A stretch of DNA of 64,000 nt from Filomicrobium sp. (GCA_017792465.1 CP051234.1:3256501-3320500); one strand, 5' to 3'; positions 35,664-45,751 are shown, numbered from the stretch's first letter. The notes: generated by a model from the sequence alone, not told the origin. Numbers and translations: made by a program.

Positions 35664-37589
35664 CTAGAGTTGATCGATGATGCCGATCGATGTGAGGTAT
35701 TCGATCAACTCGTCAACCAGAGCTTCCGGCGATTTCGATCCGCCATGCAAGGTCAGTTCGGCATTTTCGGGCGGCTCGTAGGGTGAGGAGATGCCGGTGA
35801 AGTTCTTGATCTGGCCGGCGCGTGCCTTGGCGTAGAGGCCTTTGGGGTCCCGGGTTTCGCAGATCTCAATCGGCGTGTCGACGTAGAGCTCCATGAACTC
35901 GTCGTTGTCGAAGCGTTCACGGGCGAAGCGGCGTTCGGCGCGGAACGGCGAAATGAAGGATACGACCGTGATGAGGCCGGCATCGACCATCAGTCGGGCG
36001 ACCTCGGTCACGCGGCGGATGTTCTCAACGCGGTCGGCATCGGTGAAGCCGAGGTCGCGGTTGAGGCCGTGGCGGACGTTATCGCCGTCGAGCAGGTAAG
36101 TGTGGCGGCCCTGCGAATAGAGCCGCTTTTCAAGCAGGTTGGCGACGGTCGATTTGCCCGATCCCGACAAGCCGGTGAACCACAGGCAGCAGGCCTTCTG
36201 GTGCTTGATCGAGGCGCGGGCCGATTTCTGAATGTCGACGGCCTGCCAATGGACGTTATGCGCGCGGCGAAGCGAGAAGCGGATCATGCCGGCGCCGACG
36301 GTCTCGTTGGTCAACCGGTCGATGAGGATGAAGCCGCCGCCTTCGCGGCTGTCTTCGTAGCGGTCGAAGACGATGGGCTTGCTGACCGTCAGATTGCACA
36401 AGCCGATATCATTGAGTTCCATCTGGCGGCTTGCGACGTGCTCAAGCGTTTCGACGTTGAGTTTGTGCTTCAATTCGCTGATCTGGCAGACGGTCGATTG
36501 CTGGCCGATGCGCAGGAGATAGGGGCGGCCCTTGAGCAAGGGGCGTTCGCTCATCCAGACGATGTCGGCGGCGAACTGGTCGGCGACTTCGGCGCGGTCG
36601 TTGGGCGTGCAGATGACGTCGCCGCGGGAGATGTCAATCTCGTCGGCCAAGGTCAGCATGACGGCATCGCCGGCGCTGGCTTCAGGCATGTCGCCGTCGG
36701 CTGTGACGATGCGGTCGAGCGTACTGGTGCGGGCGCTTGGCAGGGCGACGACTTTGTCGCCAGGCTTCACCGTCCCGGAGATCACCGTACCTGCGTACCC
36801 GCGGAAGTCGAGGTCCGGGCGGCAGACCCACTGCACCGGCATGCGCAACGGGCCGGCAGCCGCAGCGGTGCTGACGTCGACGGTTTCGAGCTTTTCCAGA
36901 AGCGTCGGGCCGTTGTACCAGGCGGTCTTTTCACTCTTTGAGGAGATGTTGTCGCCGGTTAAGGCCGACATCGGGATCGCGGTGATGTGCGGGATGCCAA
37001 GTTCACCGGCGAAGGCCAGATAATCCTTTTCGATCTCGGCAAAGCGCATTGCGTCGAAGTCGACGAGGTCCATCTTGTTGACGGCGACGATGACGTGCTT
37101 GATGCCGAGGAGATGGGCGATGCAACTGTGGCGGCGCGTCTGCGTGACGACGCCCTTGCGTGCGTCAACGAGAATGATGGCGAGGTCACAGCGCGATGCG
37201 CCGGTTGCCATGTTGCGGGTGTACTGTTCGTGGCCTGGAGTGTCGGCAACGATGAACTTGCGGTTCGGCGTTGAGAAATAGCGATAGGCGACATCGATGG
37301 TGATGCCCTGCTCGCGTTCGGCCTGCAGGCCGTCGACCAACAGCGCCAGATCGAGTTCGCCGCCGGTGGTCCCGAAGTTGCGGCTTTCGGCGGTCAAGCT
37401 GGCGAGCGTGTCCTCGTGGATCAACTGGCAGTCGAACAGCAGGCGGCCGATCAGGGTCGATTTGCCGTCATCGACGCTGCCGCACGTCAAAAAGCGCAGG
37501 ATCGGCATTTCGCCGTCCGTTCCCAATGCTCCAGCCGGTGCGGGGCTCGATCCCGAAGCTGCGCCCGTTTGCGCTGCGACTTCGTTCAT
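35664..37589 (-). CDS. cysNC: Bifunctional sulfate adenylyltransferase subunit 1 / adenylylsulfate kinase
   Basis: A 641-residue fusion. Residues 28-440 form the EF-Tu-like GTPase CysN, with the P-loop GSVDDGKSTLIGRLL, DTPGHEQYTRN and NKMDLVD motifs. From about residue 455 the APS kinase CysC follows, with its own P-loop (FTGLSGSGKSTVANLLE) and LDGDNVRHGLNRDLGF. CysN with CysD makes adenosine phosphosulfate from sulfate and ATP; CysC phosphorylates it to PAPS for assimilation or sulfation. The start ATG overlaps the cysD stop (TGATG), which signals coupling. The fused form is typical of many rhizobia and relatives. Confidence 0.97.
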   Translation of the reverse strand: MNEVAAQTGAASGSSPAPAGALGTDGEMPILRFLTCGSVDDGKSTLIGRLLFDCQLIHEDTLASLTAESRNFGTTGGELDLALLVDGLQAEREQGITIDVAYRYFSTPNRKFIVADTPGHEQYTRNMATGASRCDLAIILVDARKGVVTQTRRHSCIAHLLGIKHVIVAVNKMDLVDFDAMRFAEIEKDYLAFAGELGIPHITAIPMSALTGDNISSKSEKTAWYNGPTLLEKLETVDVSTAAAAGPLRMPVQWVCRPDLDFRGYAGTVISGTVKPGDKVVALPSARTSTLDRIVTADGDMPEASAGDAVMLTLADEIDISRGDVICTPNDRAEVADQFAADIVWMSERPLLKGRPYLLRIGQQSTVCQISELKHKLNVETLEHVASRQMELNDIGLCNLTVSKPIVFDRYEDSREGGGFILIDRLTNETVGAGMIRFSLRRAHNVHWQAVDIQKSARASIKHQKACCLWFTGLSGSGKSTVANLLEKRLYSQGRHTYLLDGDNVRHGLNRDLGFTDADRVENIRRVTEVARLMVDAGLITVVSFISPFRAERRFARERFDNDEFMELYVDTPIEICETRDPKGLYAKARAGQIKNFTGISSPYEPPENAELTLHGGSKSPEALVDELIEYLTSIGIIDQL

Positions 37590-38491
37590 CAGAAATACCC
37601 CTCTTCTTTTTTCTTCTCCATCGAGCCGGATTGATCGCGGTCGATCATTCGGCCTTGCCGTTCGGAGGTGCGGGCGGCTTTGATTTCGTTGACGATGTCG
37701 GCGATGTTGTCGGCGGGGGACTCAATGGCGCCCGTCAGCGGATAGCAGCCGAGCGTGCGGAAGCGGACGCGGCGCATTTGCGGAGCCTCGCCTTCCTGCA
37801 GCGGCACGCGATCATCGTCGACCATCATGATCATGCCATCGCGTTCGATAACCGGGCGCTCGGCAGAGAAGTAGAGCGGGACGATGGGGATCTCTTCGGC
37901 CTGGATGTATTCCCAGACATCAAGCTCGGTCCAGTTCGATAGCGGGAAGACGCGCATGGTCTCGCCGGGTGATAGTCTGCCGTTATAGGTCTGCCAAAGC
38001 TCCGGGCGCTGCTTTTTGGGGTCCCAACGGTGATCGGCGGTGCGGTGGGAGAAAACACGTTCCTTGGCGCGCGACTTTTCTTCATCGCGGCGAGCGCCAC
38101 CGATGGCGGCATCGAACTTGAACTTCTCCAGGGCCTGCCGAAGACCTTGGGTCTTCATGACGTCGGTATGCAGGGCGCTGCCGTGGGTGAACGGGCCGAT
38201 GCCCTCATCGACGCCTTCCTGATTGATATGCACGATGAGGTCGAGGCCGTGCTTTCTGGCGATCTCGTCGCGGAAGGAGATCATTTCCTTGAACTTCCAC
38301 GTCGTGTCGACGTGCATCAAGGGATAGGGCGGTTTGGCGGGATAAAAGGCCTTCAAGGCGAGGTGCAGAAGGACAGAAGAGTCCTTGCCGATCGAATACA
38401 TCAAGACCGGACGTTCGAACTGTCCGGCCACTTCGCGAAGGATATGGATGCTTTCAGCCTCCAAGTCCTTCAAATGCCTGCTCTTGTGCAC
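37589..38491 (-). CDS. cysD: Sulfate adenylyltransferase subunit 2
   Basis: A 300-residue protein of the PP-loop ATP pyrophosphatase family. The PP motif is [13 protein letters not shown], preceded by [34 protein letters not shown] and the [12 protein letters not shown] segment are CysD hallmarks. It catalyses the adenylation of sulfate, driven by GTP hydrolysis in CysN. The gene overlaps cysNC at its stop. No cysH, cysG or sulfate transporter genes are nearby, so the rest of the assimilation pathway is elsewhere. Confidence 0.97.
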   Translation of the reverse strand: MHKSRHLKDLEAESIHILREVAGQFERPVLMYSIGKDSSVLLHLALKAFYPAKPPYPLMHVDTTWKFKEMISFRDEIARKHGLDLIVHINQEGVDEGIGPFTHGSALHTDVMKTQGLRQALEKFKFDAAIGGARRDEEKSRAKERVFSHRTADHRWDPKKQRPELWQTYNGRLSPGETMRVFPLSNWTELDVWEYIQAEEIPIVPLYFSAERPVIERDGMIMMVDDDRVPLQEGEAPQMRRVRFRTLGCYPLTGAIESPADNIADIVNEIKAARTSERQGRMIDRDQSGSMEKKKEEGYF

Positions 38492-39143
38492 AGATCCTCG
38501 CTTGGTTGCGGTTCGCTCTGTTTGCGATTGATTCTCGTTTGGCGTCTATCTACAGGCATGACCAAGTGCTGCCAAGTTGTCGATGTGGCACGCAGGGCGA
38601 ACCGGTGTGGATGTCTTTGCAGAAATTGAGAGATTCCAGTGCATTATCATTAGCTGGGCGGGGTTCGGGAGGTTGCTAATTTTCTTCGTGATTCTGTCGA
38701 AAAATTCGAATGACTTCTAATTGGGCGTGATTTCTTGCCAAGTCTTGTTCATTCGGCAGCGACAATTTCCTTTGTGTGGTGAGCTGCGATAGCGCCGTTA
38801 GCGGACGTCATTTGGCTAATTCGCCGCAGGACCATGAAAAAACTGTTCCAGCTGGTCCAGCCGGCTAGATCTGCGGGATCGCTATCGATCTTGTCGCTGG
38901 ATTTCCCTGAGCACTTGAGGTGATTCGCGGGGCAGGCAAAGGTTCAGCTGCTGCCCAAATGCAGTTCTTTCTGCCGCGACTGACGAACAGCAGAAACATC
39001 GGCGCAAAGGCCCCATTTCATATGCTATCCAACGTATTTAAGGCCGATTGACGTTCCGCAAGGCGTCGAATACTGAACTATACTAACCCCTGGCCTCGTC
39101 CGGTCGTTCTGGGCGGAACACCTCTAACAAGTGGATGAGATGC
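38492..39143. other. Long intergenic region upstream of cysD and the DUF2189 gene
   Basis: A 650-base divergent region, AT-rich around 38640-38800. It must contain the cysDNC promoter and the promoter of the 39144 gene. I see no open frame with coding character, no tRNA and no recognised riboswitch. A regulatory RNA or CysB/CysR-type operators are possible but not identifiable by eye. Confidence 0.5.
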
Positions 39144-39947
39144 ATGGTCGCCACAACCCAGGTTGGAAAAGACGCCTCACCAGAAGATTTCGTGATTGAT
39201 TCGGTCACCTTCGATGCGCCGTGGAATTGGCTCGCGGCTGGATGGAGAGATCTGACGGAAACACCGACGCTGAGCCTCGGATACGGGGCGGTTTTTGCAG
39301 CGATTTCAATACTGTTCGTTTATGGCCTGTTGCATGCGGGCTGGCAGTCGCTGACGATTGCTTTGTCAGGCGGCTTCTTGATCCTGGGGCCGTTGTTTGC
39401 GCTCGGGCTCTATGAGATTTCCCGCCGAAGGGCGGCGGGGGAGGAACTTAGCTTCGATAAGATCGCCTGGGTGCATCCGCGCTCGCCGTTGCAGCTGGCT
39501 TATATGGGGCTCGTGCTGCTGTTCATTTTCTCGGTTTGGCTGCGTGTCGCTTTTCTTTTGTTCGCGGTCTTTTTCGGCGATTTCGATCTGCCGGCAGCCG
39601 ATCAGTTCATTCCTGAGCTGCTGTTTACGCAGCATGGTCTGGGGCTGCTGATCGTGGGAACTGCCGTTGGCGCAGTTCTCGCATTTTTCGCCTATAGCGT
39701 TTCGGCGGTTTCAATCCCCTTGCTCATGGAGCACCGCGTCGACTTTTTGACGGCGATGACCATCAGCGTGCGCTCCGTGATGAAGAACCTCAATGCAATG
39801 CTTCTGTGGGCGGCGTTGATTGCTGCGATCATGGCATGCGGGATCGCGACGATGTTCCTGGGGCTTGTCGTGGCCTTCCCGTTGGTAGGGCACGCCACGT
39901 GGCACGCCTATCGCGAACTCGTGCACCACGTTAGCGACGACACTTAA
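39144..39947 (+). CDS. DUF2189 family membrane protein
   Basis: A 267-residue protein with six or more transmembrane helices and the DUF2189 start (WNWLAAGWRDLTETPTLSLGYG, then GPLFALGLYEISRRRAAGE). The family is common in proteobacteria close to cytochrome oxidase genes, and here it lies just beyond ccoS on the opposite strand. Its function is unknown. The ATG at 39144 (MVATTQVG) is preferred over 39135 because GGA lies at suitable spacing. It ends with a strong Rho-independent terminator. Confidence 0.85.
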   Translation: MVATTQVGKDASPEDFVIDSVTFDAPWNWLAAGWRDLTETPTLSLGYGAVFAAISILFVYGLLHAGWQSLTIALSGGFLILGPLFALGLYEISRRRAAGEELSFDKIAWVHPRSPLQLAYMGLVLLFIFSVWLRVAFLLFAVFFGDFDLPAADQFIPELLFTQHGLGLLIVGTAVGAVLAFFAYSVSAVSIPLLMEHRVDFLTAMTISVRSVMKNLNAMLLWAALIAAIMACGIATMFLGLVVAFPLVGHATWHAYRELVHHVSDDT

Positions 39948-39977
39948 CATCGCCTGGCGCGCGGATATGCAATTTGG

Positions 39978-40013
39978 ACGGCCTGCGGCGGACGCTTCAG
40001 GCCGTTATTTTTT
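39978..40013 (+). terminator. Rho-independent terminator after the DUF2189 gene
   Basis: ACGGCCTG and CAGGCCGT form an eight-base stem with a 12-base loop followed by TATTTTTTG, 31 bases after the stop codon. Confidence 0.85.
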
Positions 40014-40102
40014 GCGGTAGCGTTGGTTGGGAAGGTCGGCGGCGCCTGGATTGTATCCGGGCAGGGACTAGCGCGGTTATTGCTGTCCGCTGCGGAGAAG
40101 CA

Positions 40103-40282
40103 TCAGGGCTTCTTTTGAGGTGTCGTTTTTTCGGTGGGTGGCTCTTCGTCGTCATCAAGGATGCGGTAGGCCGCGCCCTCCAGATCCTCGAACTGCCCGC
40201 TGCGCAAAGCCCACAAGAATGCGGCAAGTCCCAGAAGCCCCAGGAACAAGGCGGCGGGTATCAACCAGCTCAGCGAAACCAT
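40103..40282 (-). CDS. ccoS: cbb3-type cytochrome oxidase assembly protein CcoS
   Basis: A 59-residue protein too short for usual ORF cut-offs: MVSLSWLIPAALFLGLLGLA, then AFLWALRSGQFEDLEGAAYR, then ILDDDEEPPTEKTTPQKKP. The single N-terminal membrane helix followed by W-x3-SGQFEDLEGxAxRIL-D is the CcoS signature. CcoS is needed for cofactor insertion (haem and copper) into the CcoN subunit of cbb3 oxidase. It lies 135 bases downstream of ccoI, completing the ccoGHIS operon. Confidence 0.92.
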   Translation of the reverse strand: MVSLSWLIPAALFLGLLGLAAFLWALRSGQFEDLEGAAYRILDDDEEPPTEKTTPQKKP

Positions 40283-40417
40283 TCTCGATCCTCAATTGGC
40301 ACGGGGCATGCCCACCGTGAGCACCTGAGATTTATGCAAGGCCAGCGATAATTTCCAGCCTTTTGGCAATAAGACTTGCCGTGCTACAGGCATGTCGGCC
40401 TTTTCGCAGCATCCAGC

Positions 40418-42640
40418 TCAAAGTGAAAGCTTCGCGGTCGTCAGGCGCATGGCGTTGGACGTGACGATGATCGATGAGGCCGACATGGCGATGGCGGCGA
40501 TCAGCGGCGTTACGAAGCCGGCCATTGCCAGCGGAATGCAGATGGCGTTGTAGGCGGCGGCGACGCCGAAGTTCTGCAACGACATGCGGCGCGAGCGGCG
40601 TGCGACTGAAATCGTTTCGGTGACCGGGGCAAGGTAGGGACCTTGGATAATGCCGTCTGACGCAATCTGGCTGACTTCCGCGCCCGAAGATGGGGACAGC
40701 GACGCGTGCGCGGTTGCGAGCGCCGGGGCGTCATTGAGGCCGTCGCCGACCATCAGGACACGATGTCCTTGAGCTTCGAGCTTCTTGAGCTGATCGATCT
40801 TCTCGTTGGGACGCTGTTCGGCGTGCCAATCGTCAATGCCAGCCGCTTTAGCGGCGGCTTCGACGGCGGCGCGGCGGTCGCCCGACAACAGGATAACGTT
40901 CAAACCGGCGCTCTTGATTGCGGCGATGGTTTGGGCAGCGTCATCGCGCAAGGCATCTGTGAAATGGAACGCGACCGGCGTGCTTTCAGCGTCGGCGGGC
41001 CGATACCACATCGAAGCTTCGTTGACGTTTGCGTGGTCCTGGGTTGCCGCCACCGAGCACCAGGACGGTGAACCCAGCCGAGCTTCGCTGCCGTTTCCAT
41101 CTTTGCAGGAGAGACCGGCGCCCGGAGTTTCCTCGACATTCTCGGCCGGCGTGACGGCAAGGCCGCGGTCTTTGGCGGCGCGTACGACGGCCTGCGCATA
41201 GGGGTGGCGGCTATGGGCTGCGAGGCTGGCGGCTTCAAGCAAGGTGGCGTCGGAGATTTCGTTGCCGTTGGTGAGGTTGGGCTCACCGCGGGTGAGGGTT
41301 CCGGTCTTGTCAAACACCACTGTGTCGATCTCGGACAGGCGTTCCAGGCCATCGGAGGAAGTCATGATGACGCCGCGGCCGAACAGCCGGCTGGTCGCGG
41401 CGACCTGAACTGCGGGAACGGCGAGCGCCAGCGCGCAAGGACAGGTGATGATTAGGACCGAGATGGCGGTCGTCAGCGCGGTTTCCCATCCAGCGCCAAG
41501 AACGAGCCAGCCGAGGAAAGTCGCGAGGCCAAGCGCGTGCACGACAGGCGCATAAAGTGCCGCGGCTTTGTCGGCGAGGCGGACGTAGCTGCCCTTGTTC
41601 TGTTCGGCCGTCTCCATCAGCCGGGCGATTTCGGATAGCAGCGTGTCGTTATCGGCGGCTGTTGCCTCGACCTCAATCGGTGACGTGAGTGCAACTGTGC
41701 CTGCGTAGACGGTGTCGCCTATGTGAGCGGTGCGAGGCACCGTTTCGCCGGTGATCAATTGCTCGTCGACGTCGGTCGTGCCGGTGACGATGCGGCCGTC
41801 AACGGCGATGCGTTCGCCGGTTGCAACGAGGACGCGCATGCCTGGCATCAAAGCGCGGGCGGGCAGGCGCTCGCTTGTGCCGTCGTCATTCAGAACGGTT
41901 GCCCAACCCGATTTCATGCCGAGCAGGTTTTGCGCTGCGCCCTTGGCGCGGCTGCGCAGGCTCTGATCGAGGTAACGGCCGATCAGAAGGAAGAAAACGA
42001 GTGAGACGCTGGCGTCGAAATAGACCTGTTCGGTTCCGCGGATTGTCTGGACGAGGCTCATGCCGGTGGCGAGCAGCAGCGCCAGAGAGATCGGCACGTC
42101 CATGTTGAGCCGCCAGGCCTTCAAAGCGGTTATTGCGGAGCGGAAGAACGGCTGGCCGGAATAGGCGATCGTCGGCAGCGCGATCAAAGCCGAAAGCCAG
42201 TGAAACAGCGAGCGCACTTCGGGGCTCATGTCCGAGCCGGCCCAGACGGAAACCGACATCAGCATGATGTTGGCGGCGGCAAAGCCAGCGATCGCAAGGC
42301 GGCGGAGAAGGTCGCGGTCGGCGCGCTTTTGGGCGTCGTTATCGGTGTAGGCCAGATCGGCGGCACGATAGCCGGCGTCGGCCAGTGTCTTGATGATCGT
42401 TTCGGTGCCGGTGGCTTTGGGATCAAACTGAACGGTGACCCGTTTCGCCGAAAGGTTGGCGCGGACGGTCGAGATGCCTTGGGCTTCTTCCAGCACGCGC
42501 TCGATTTTGCGCATGCAGCCACCGCAGTTCATGTTTTCGATGGCGAGAATTGCGCGCTGCGGACCAGCATCGGCTTTGCCCGCAGCGTTCGTGTTTTGTG
42601 GTCCGGTTTGCTCGGGCGCGTAATCTACTGCGAGAGCCAT
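40418..42640 (-). CDS. ccoI: Copper-exporting P1B-type ATPase CcoI (FixI)
   Basis: A 740-residue heavy-metal ATPase. The N-terminal metal-binding domain has Cys39 and Cys42 (MNCGGCMRKIE). Eight membrane helices surround the core, with the CPC metal gate (ITCPCALALAVP), the phosphorylation site DKTGTLTRGE, the TGE loop (ITGETVP) and the hinge MVGDGLNDAPALA. CcoI moves copper across the inner membrane for the CcoN haem-copper centre. It overlaps ccoH by 16 bases. The context, between ccoH and ccoS, sets it apart from general copper-export ATPases. Confidence 0.96.
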   Translation of the reverse strand: MALAVDYAPEQTGPQNTNAAGKADAGPQRAILAIENMNCGGCMRKIERVLEEAQGISTVRANLSAKRVTVQFDPKATGTETIIKTLADAGYRAADLAYTDNDAQKRADRDLLRRLAIAGFAAANIMLMSVSVWAGSDMSPEVRSLFHWLSALIALPTIAYSGQPFFRSAITALKAWRLNMDVPISLALLLATGMSLVQTIRGTEQVYFDASVSLVFFLLIGRYLDQSLRSRAKGAAQNLLGMKSGWATVLNDDGTSERLPARALMPGMRVLVATGERIAVDGRIVTGTTDVDEQLITGETVPRTAHIGDTVYAGTVALTSPIEVEATAADNDTLLSEIARLMETAEQNKGSYVRLADKAAALYAPVVHALGLATFLGWLVLGAGWETALTTAISVLIITCPCALALAVPAVQVAATSRLFGRGVIMTSSDGLERLSEIDTVVFDKTGTLTRGEPNLTNGNEISDATLLEAASLAAHSRHPYAQAVVRAAKDRGLAVTPAENVEETPGAGLSCKDGNGSEARLGSPSWCSVAATQDHANVNEASMWYRPADAESTPVAFHFTDALRDDAAQTIAAIKSAGLNVILLSGDRRAAVEAAAKAAGIDDWHAEQRPNEKIDQLKKLEAQGHRVLMVGDGLNDAPALATAHASLSPSSGAEVSQIASDGIIQGPYLAPVTETISVARRSRRMSLQNFGVAAAYNAICIPLAMAGFVTPLIAAIAMSASSIIVTSNAMRLTTAKLSL

Positions 42641-43137
42641 AAGCGTTCCTTTATTCGGAAGCGAGGCGTGTTATCGGGGGAGACCGCCTCGAAGACGTCT
42701 GCGGAAACGATCCAGCTGCCGGGGTCCAGGTTGACGTTCTCGACAACGTAGATTCCGTCACCGTTGTCCGTGAAGGTGACGGCCTGATCGTATTTATCGG
42801 TCGTTGGACGGCCGACTTTGCCTGAGATTTTCTTGCCACGCACGGGCGTGCCATCCTCGGTCGTCAAAGCGATTTCGAGCTTGGTGCCTTTGGCGGTGAG
42901 TTTGCTTTGCCAGCCGAGGCGGTCATAGCGGCGGCCCTCTTCCAGGGTTTGGTTATAGGCAATGCCCTTGCGGTAGGCGTCCTTGGTGTCGATGCCGGAG
43001 AAGGTATCGAGCGCGTAGTACAAGAAGACGCCGTTGACCGCGAACATCACGCCGAAGAACACGAGCAGGGTGACCAAGACGTGCCAACCCTTCAAAGTCC
43101 AGGTGGAGTCTTTCGGATTTGTCATGGTGTCCATCAT
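42625..43137 (-). CDS. ccoH: cbb3 oxidase assembly protein CcoH (FixH)
   Basis: A 170-residue FixH protein with one N-terminal transmembrane helix (GWHVLVTLLVFFGVMFAVNG) and a periplasmic beta-rich domain (EEGRRYDRLGWQSKLTAKG, DKYDQAVTFTDNGDGIYVV). CcoH interacts with the cbb3 complex and supports its maturation. The frame extends to a TTG at 43143 inside the ccoG stop, but the ATG at 43137 is the likelier start; 43125 is also possible. It overlaps ccoI at its 3' end. Confidence 0.93.
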   Translation of the reverse strand: MMDTMTNPKDSTWTLKGWHVLVTLLVFFGVMFAVNGVFLYYALDTFSGIDTKDAYRKGIAYNQTLEEGRRYDRLGWQSKLTAKGTKLEIALTTEDGTPVRGKKISGKVGRPTTDKYDQAVTFTDNGDGIYVVENVNLDPGSWIVSADVFEAVSPDNTPRFRIKERLWLSQ

Positions 43138-43139
43138 GC

Positions 43140-44693
43140 TCAATTTTCTGGGCTCCGGAAGTTGGTGCGACGGCGTGTCTGCGAGTTGTCTCCGAGATCC
43201 GTTGCGACGAACGTCAGGTCGGTTGCCTCCGATTTCAGCTTGGCAACATCGGCTTTGGAGAGCGACAGGTAGACACGCAATGCGCGCAGGTTGTCGGGTA
43301 CGACTTTGATCGTCGGATCGTTTTCCTTGAAGCCGACAACGTCGATTTTCGGCGCGGAAATGTCGGCCGGCAAGCCTTCGACAGAGAACTTGAAGCTGCG
43401 GGTGTCGTGCCGCTTGTTCAGGATCTTGACGGTATAGCCGTTGCGGATGCCGCCGTCAGACAGGCGGACGAAGACGGGGTTGCGATCGCGCAGGACGTTG
43501 AGCTGCAACTCGGAACGGTTCATCCAGCCATAGGTCATGACGGCAAGGACAGCGACGAGGAGCGCTGAATAAAGAATGGTGCGCGCGCGGATGTACTGGA
43601 CTGGCGCGCTCCCGCCGGTCTCTGCGGCTTTGAGGTTATGGAAGGTGTCGTAGGCGATCAGATTGCGCGGACGACCCAGCTTATCCATGATCTCGTTGCA
43701 GGCATCGATACACAGCGCGCACTGGATGCATTCGAGCTGGGCGCCATCGCGGATGTCGATCCCCATTGGACAGACGACGACGCATTGTTTGCAATCGACG
43801 CAGTCGCCACGGCCCTCCCAGGACTCGTTCTTCTTGTGCGGGCCGCGTGGCTCGCCGCGGTAGCCGCGGTAGCTGACGAGCATCGAGTGGTCGTCGAACA
43901 TGGCACCCTGGATGCGCGGCCAGGGGCACATATAGATGCAGACCTGTTCGCGGGCGAGGCCGCCGAGGAGGTAGGTCGAGGCTGTGAAGACGCCGAGAAA
44001 CACATAGGCGATATAAGGCGCGGTGCCGGTGAACAACTCCTGGGCCAGTGTTGGGGCGTCGCGGAAATAGAAGATGAGCGCGCCGCCTGTAAGCAGTGAA
44101 ATCAGCAGCCAGATCGCGTGGGTGGCGCTGATTTTCCAGATCTTGTCAAAGGTCCATGGTGCTTTTTGCAGACGCAGGCGGGCGTTGCGGTCGCCCTGGA
44201 TAAAGCGCTCGACGGCGATGAACAAATCCGTCCAGACGGTTTGCGGGCAGGAATATCCGCACCAGACGCGGCCGGCCAGCGCCGTTACAAGGAACATCAA
44301 AAGCGCGCCGAGCACGAGAAGGCCGGTGATGTAGTAGAATTCCTGCGCCCAGATTTCGAGCGGGCCGAAGAACAGCCGCTGGTTGGCGAAATCGATGAGG
44401 AACATCTGATCTGGCAGGGCCGGGCCGCGATCCCAGCGAACCCAGGGCATGAGATAGTAGAAGCCCAAGGTGAGGCCCATGACGAGCCATTTCAGATTGC
44501 GGAACAGCCCGCGGGCGCGCTTGGGGTGAATCGCAATGCGTTCAGCATAGAGCGTGCGTTCGTCCTTTGCGTTGACGGCTTTGACATCATGACGCTCGAT
44601 GCCGGGCGCAGCTTCGGTCTTTGCAGCTGGCGCAGTTGCGCCGCCTTCGGCTTCGGGCTTCGGTTTGATGTACGTTTCAGGTGTCGTCGCCAT
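43140..44693 (-). CDS. ccoG: cbb3 oxidase accessory protein CcoG (FixG, RdxA)
   Basis: A 517-residue membrane protein with about five helices and two cytoplasmic 4Fe-4S motifs (CVDCKQCVVVCPMGI and CIQCALCIDACNE) followed by a C-terminal Ig-like periplasmic domain (KILNKRHDTRSFKFSVEGLP). WCGYSCPQTVWTDLFIAVER is a family landmark. CcoG is thought to reduce Cu(II) during cbb3 assembly. It is first in ccoGHIS. A GTG at 44699 gives two more residues; the ATG at 44693 is used. Confidence 0.95.
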   Translation of the reverse strand: MATTPETYIKPKPEAEGGATAPAAKTEAAPGIERHDVKAVNAKDERTLYAERIAIHPKRARGLFRNLKWLVMGLTLGFYYLMPWVRWDRGPALPDQMFLIDFANQRLFFGPLEIWAQEFYYITGLLVLGALLMFLVTALAGRVWCGYSCPQTVWTDLFIAVERFIQGDRNARLRLQKAPWTFDKIWKISATHAIWLLISLLTGGALIFYFRDAPTLAQELFTGTAPYIAYVFLGVFTASTYLLGGLAREQVCIYMCPWPRIQGAMFDDHSMLVSYRGYRGEPRGPHKKNESWEGRGDCVDCKQCVVVCPMGIDIRDGAQLECIQCALCIDACNEIMDKLGRPRNLIAYDTFHNLKAAETGGSAPVQYIRARTILYSALLVAVLAVMTYGWMNRSELQLNVLRDRNPVFVRLSDGGIRNGYTVKILNKRHDTRSFKFSVEGLPADISAPKIDVVGFKENDPTIKVVPDNLRALRVYLSLSKADVAKLKSEATDLTFVATDLGDNSQTRRRTNFRSPEN

Positions 44694-44789
44694 GCTCACT
44701 TCATTCCTTGATGGCGGTGCCGTCTTGCTTGCGTGCCGTGGCTGAAGTCGCCAGCCATTTTATGATTTTTTGGTTTTTGAGTGCCTGGC

Positions 44790-44815
44790 GGGGAGCCTGT
44801 CGTTGCAGGCTCCCC
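44790..44815 (-). terminator. Hairpin between ccoP and ccoG
   Basis: GGGGAGCCTG and CAGGCTCCCC form a perfect ten-base stem with a six-base loop, 64 bases after the ccoP stop. A-rich sequence follows on the minus strand, so it is not a classical terminator; it could stabilise ccoNOQP mRNA and separate its expression from ccoGHIS. Confidence 0.5.
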
Positions 44816-44878
44816 ACTTGCTCGTCGCTTGTCTGAACAGCTGTCTCAGGCTGAATTCAGCCATCCAAGTCGACAGCG

Positions 44879-45751
44879 TTATTGGCCGCCGCCCAGTGAG
44901 TGGACGTAAACAGCGAGTTCTTTGATTGTTGCTTCGCTGAGACGGGTATTCCAAGCGGGCATAACGCCGCCGCGGCCGGTGTTGATCGACGTTACCACGT
45001 CTTGCTTTGTGCCACCATAAAGCCAGATGGAGTCGGTCAGGTTGGGAGCGCCTAGCTCCGGATTGCCTTTTCCATCTTCGCCATGGCAAGCCGCGCAGTT
45101 TTCTGCGAAGACTTCCTTGCCACGCTCGGCTGCTGCCGCATCGCTGCCGGAGCCGCTCAACGAGAGAACGTATTCGGCAGCGTCGTTGATCTGGGCTTTT
45201 TCAAGGAGTTCTTCCTTGCCGAACTTGGGCATGTCGCTTTGACGGGAATCTTCGTCGGCGTTGCGAATGCCGTGGGTGATGGTCTGTTTGATGGCGGCCA
45301 AGTCACCGCCCCAGATCCAATCGTCGTCGTTCAAGTTCGGGTAGCCCTTGAAGCCCTGGGCGCCACGACCGTGGCAAGGCGCACAGTTTTCCTTGAAGGC
45401 AGCGTTGCCACCTGCGATCGCGAAGCTGAGGAGTTCCGGGTTGTCTGGAATGCTGCTCAGCTCTGCTTTTTGGATCGCATCGACAAACTTGGCCTGGGCG
45501 GCCTTGCCGGCGGCGACCTGCTCTGCCACGACGGCGCGCTGGCTGTAACCCAGCATGCCCTTCGTGTAGTCGGAGGCCAGCGGCCAGGCCGGATACAAGA
45601 TCCAGTAGCCGATCGACCAGATGATCGATACGTACATCACCCAGAGCCACCACTTAGGTAGTGGCTTGTTGAGTTCTTCCAGGTCGTCGTCCCAAACGTG
45701 GCCGGTGGTTTCGACGCCTGTTACCTCGTCAACTCTCTTATTGTCAGCCAT
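44879..45751 (-). CDS. ccoP: cbb3-type cytochrome c oxidase subunit III (dihaem)
   Basis: A 290-residue subunit with an N-terminal domain (YITQ-like WDDDLEELNKPLPKWWLWVM) and one membrane helix, followed by two cytochrome c domains with haem motifs NCAPCHG and NCAACHG. It accepts electrons from soluble cytochromes and passes them to CcoO. The start overlaps the ccoQ stop as TGATG. All haem and membrane features are intact and the length is standard. Confidence 0.96.
   Translation of the reverse strand: MADNKRVDEVTGVETTGHVWDDDLEELNKPLPKWWLWVMYVSIIWSIGYWILYPAWPLASDYTKGMLGYSQRAVVAEQVAAGKAAQAKFVDAIQKAELSSIPDNPELLSFAIAGGNAAFKENCAPCHGRGAQGFKGYPNLNDDDWIWGGDLAAIKQTITHGIRNADEDSRQSDMPKFGKEELLEKAQINDAAEYVLSLSGSGSDAAAAERGKEVFAENCAACHGEDGKGNPELGAPNLTDSIWLYGGTKQDVVTSINTGRGGVMPAWNTRLSEATIKELAVYVHSLGGGQ

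Noticed and set aside
36069-36941. 290-codon frame antisense to cysNC
   Set aside because: No domain, and it runs exactly opposite a well-supported gene.
40706-42108. Several plus-strand frames over ccoI
   Set aside because: Shadows of the P-type ATPase gene.
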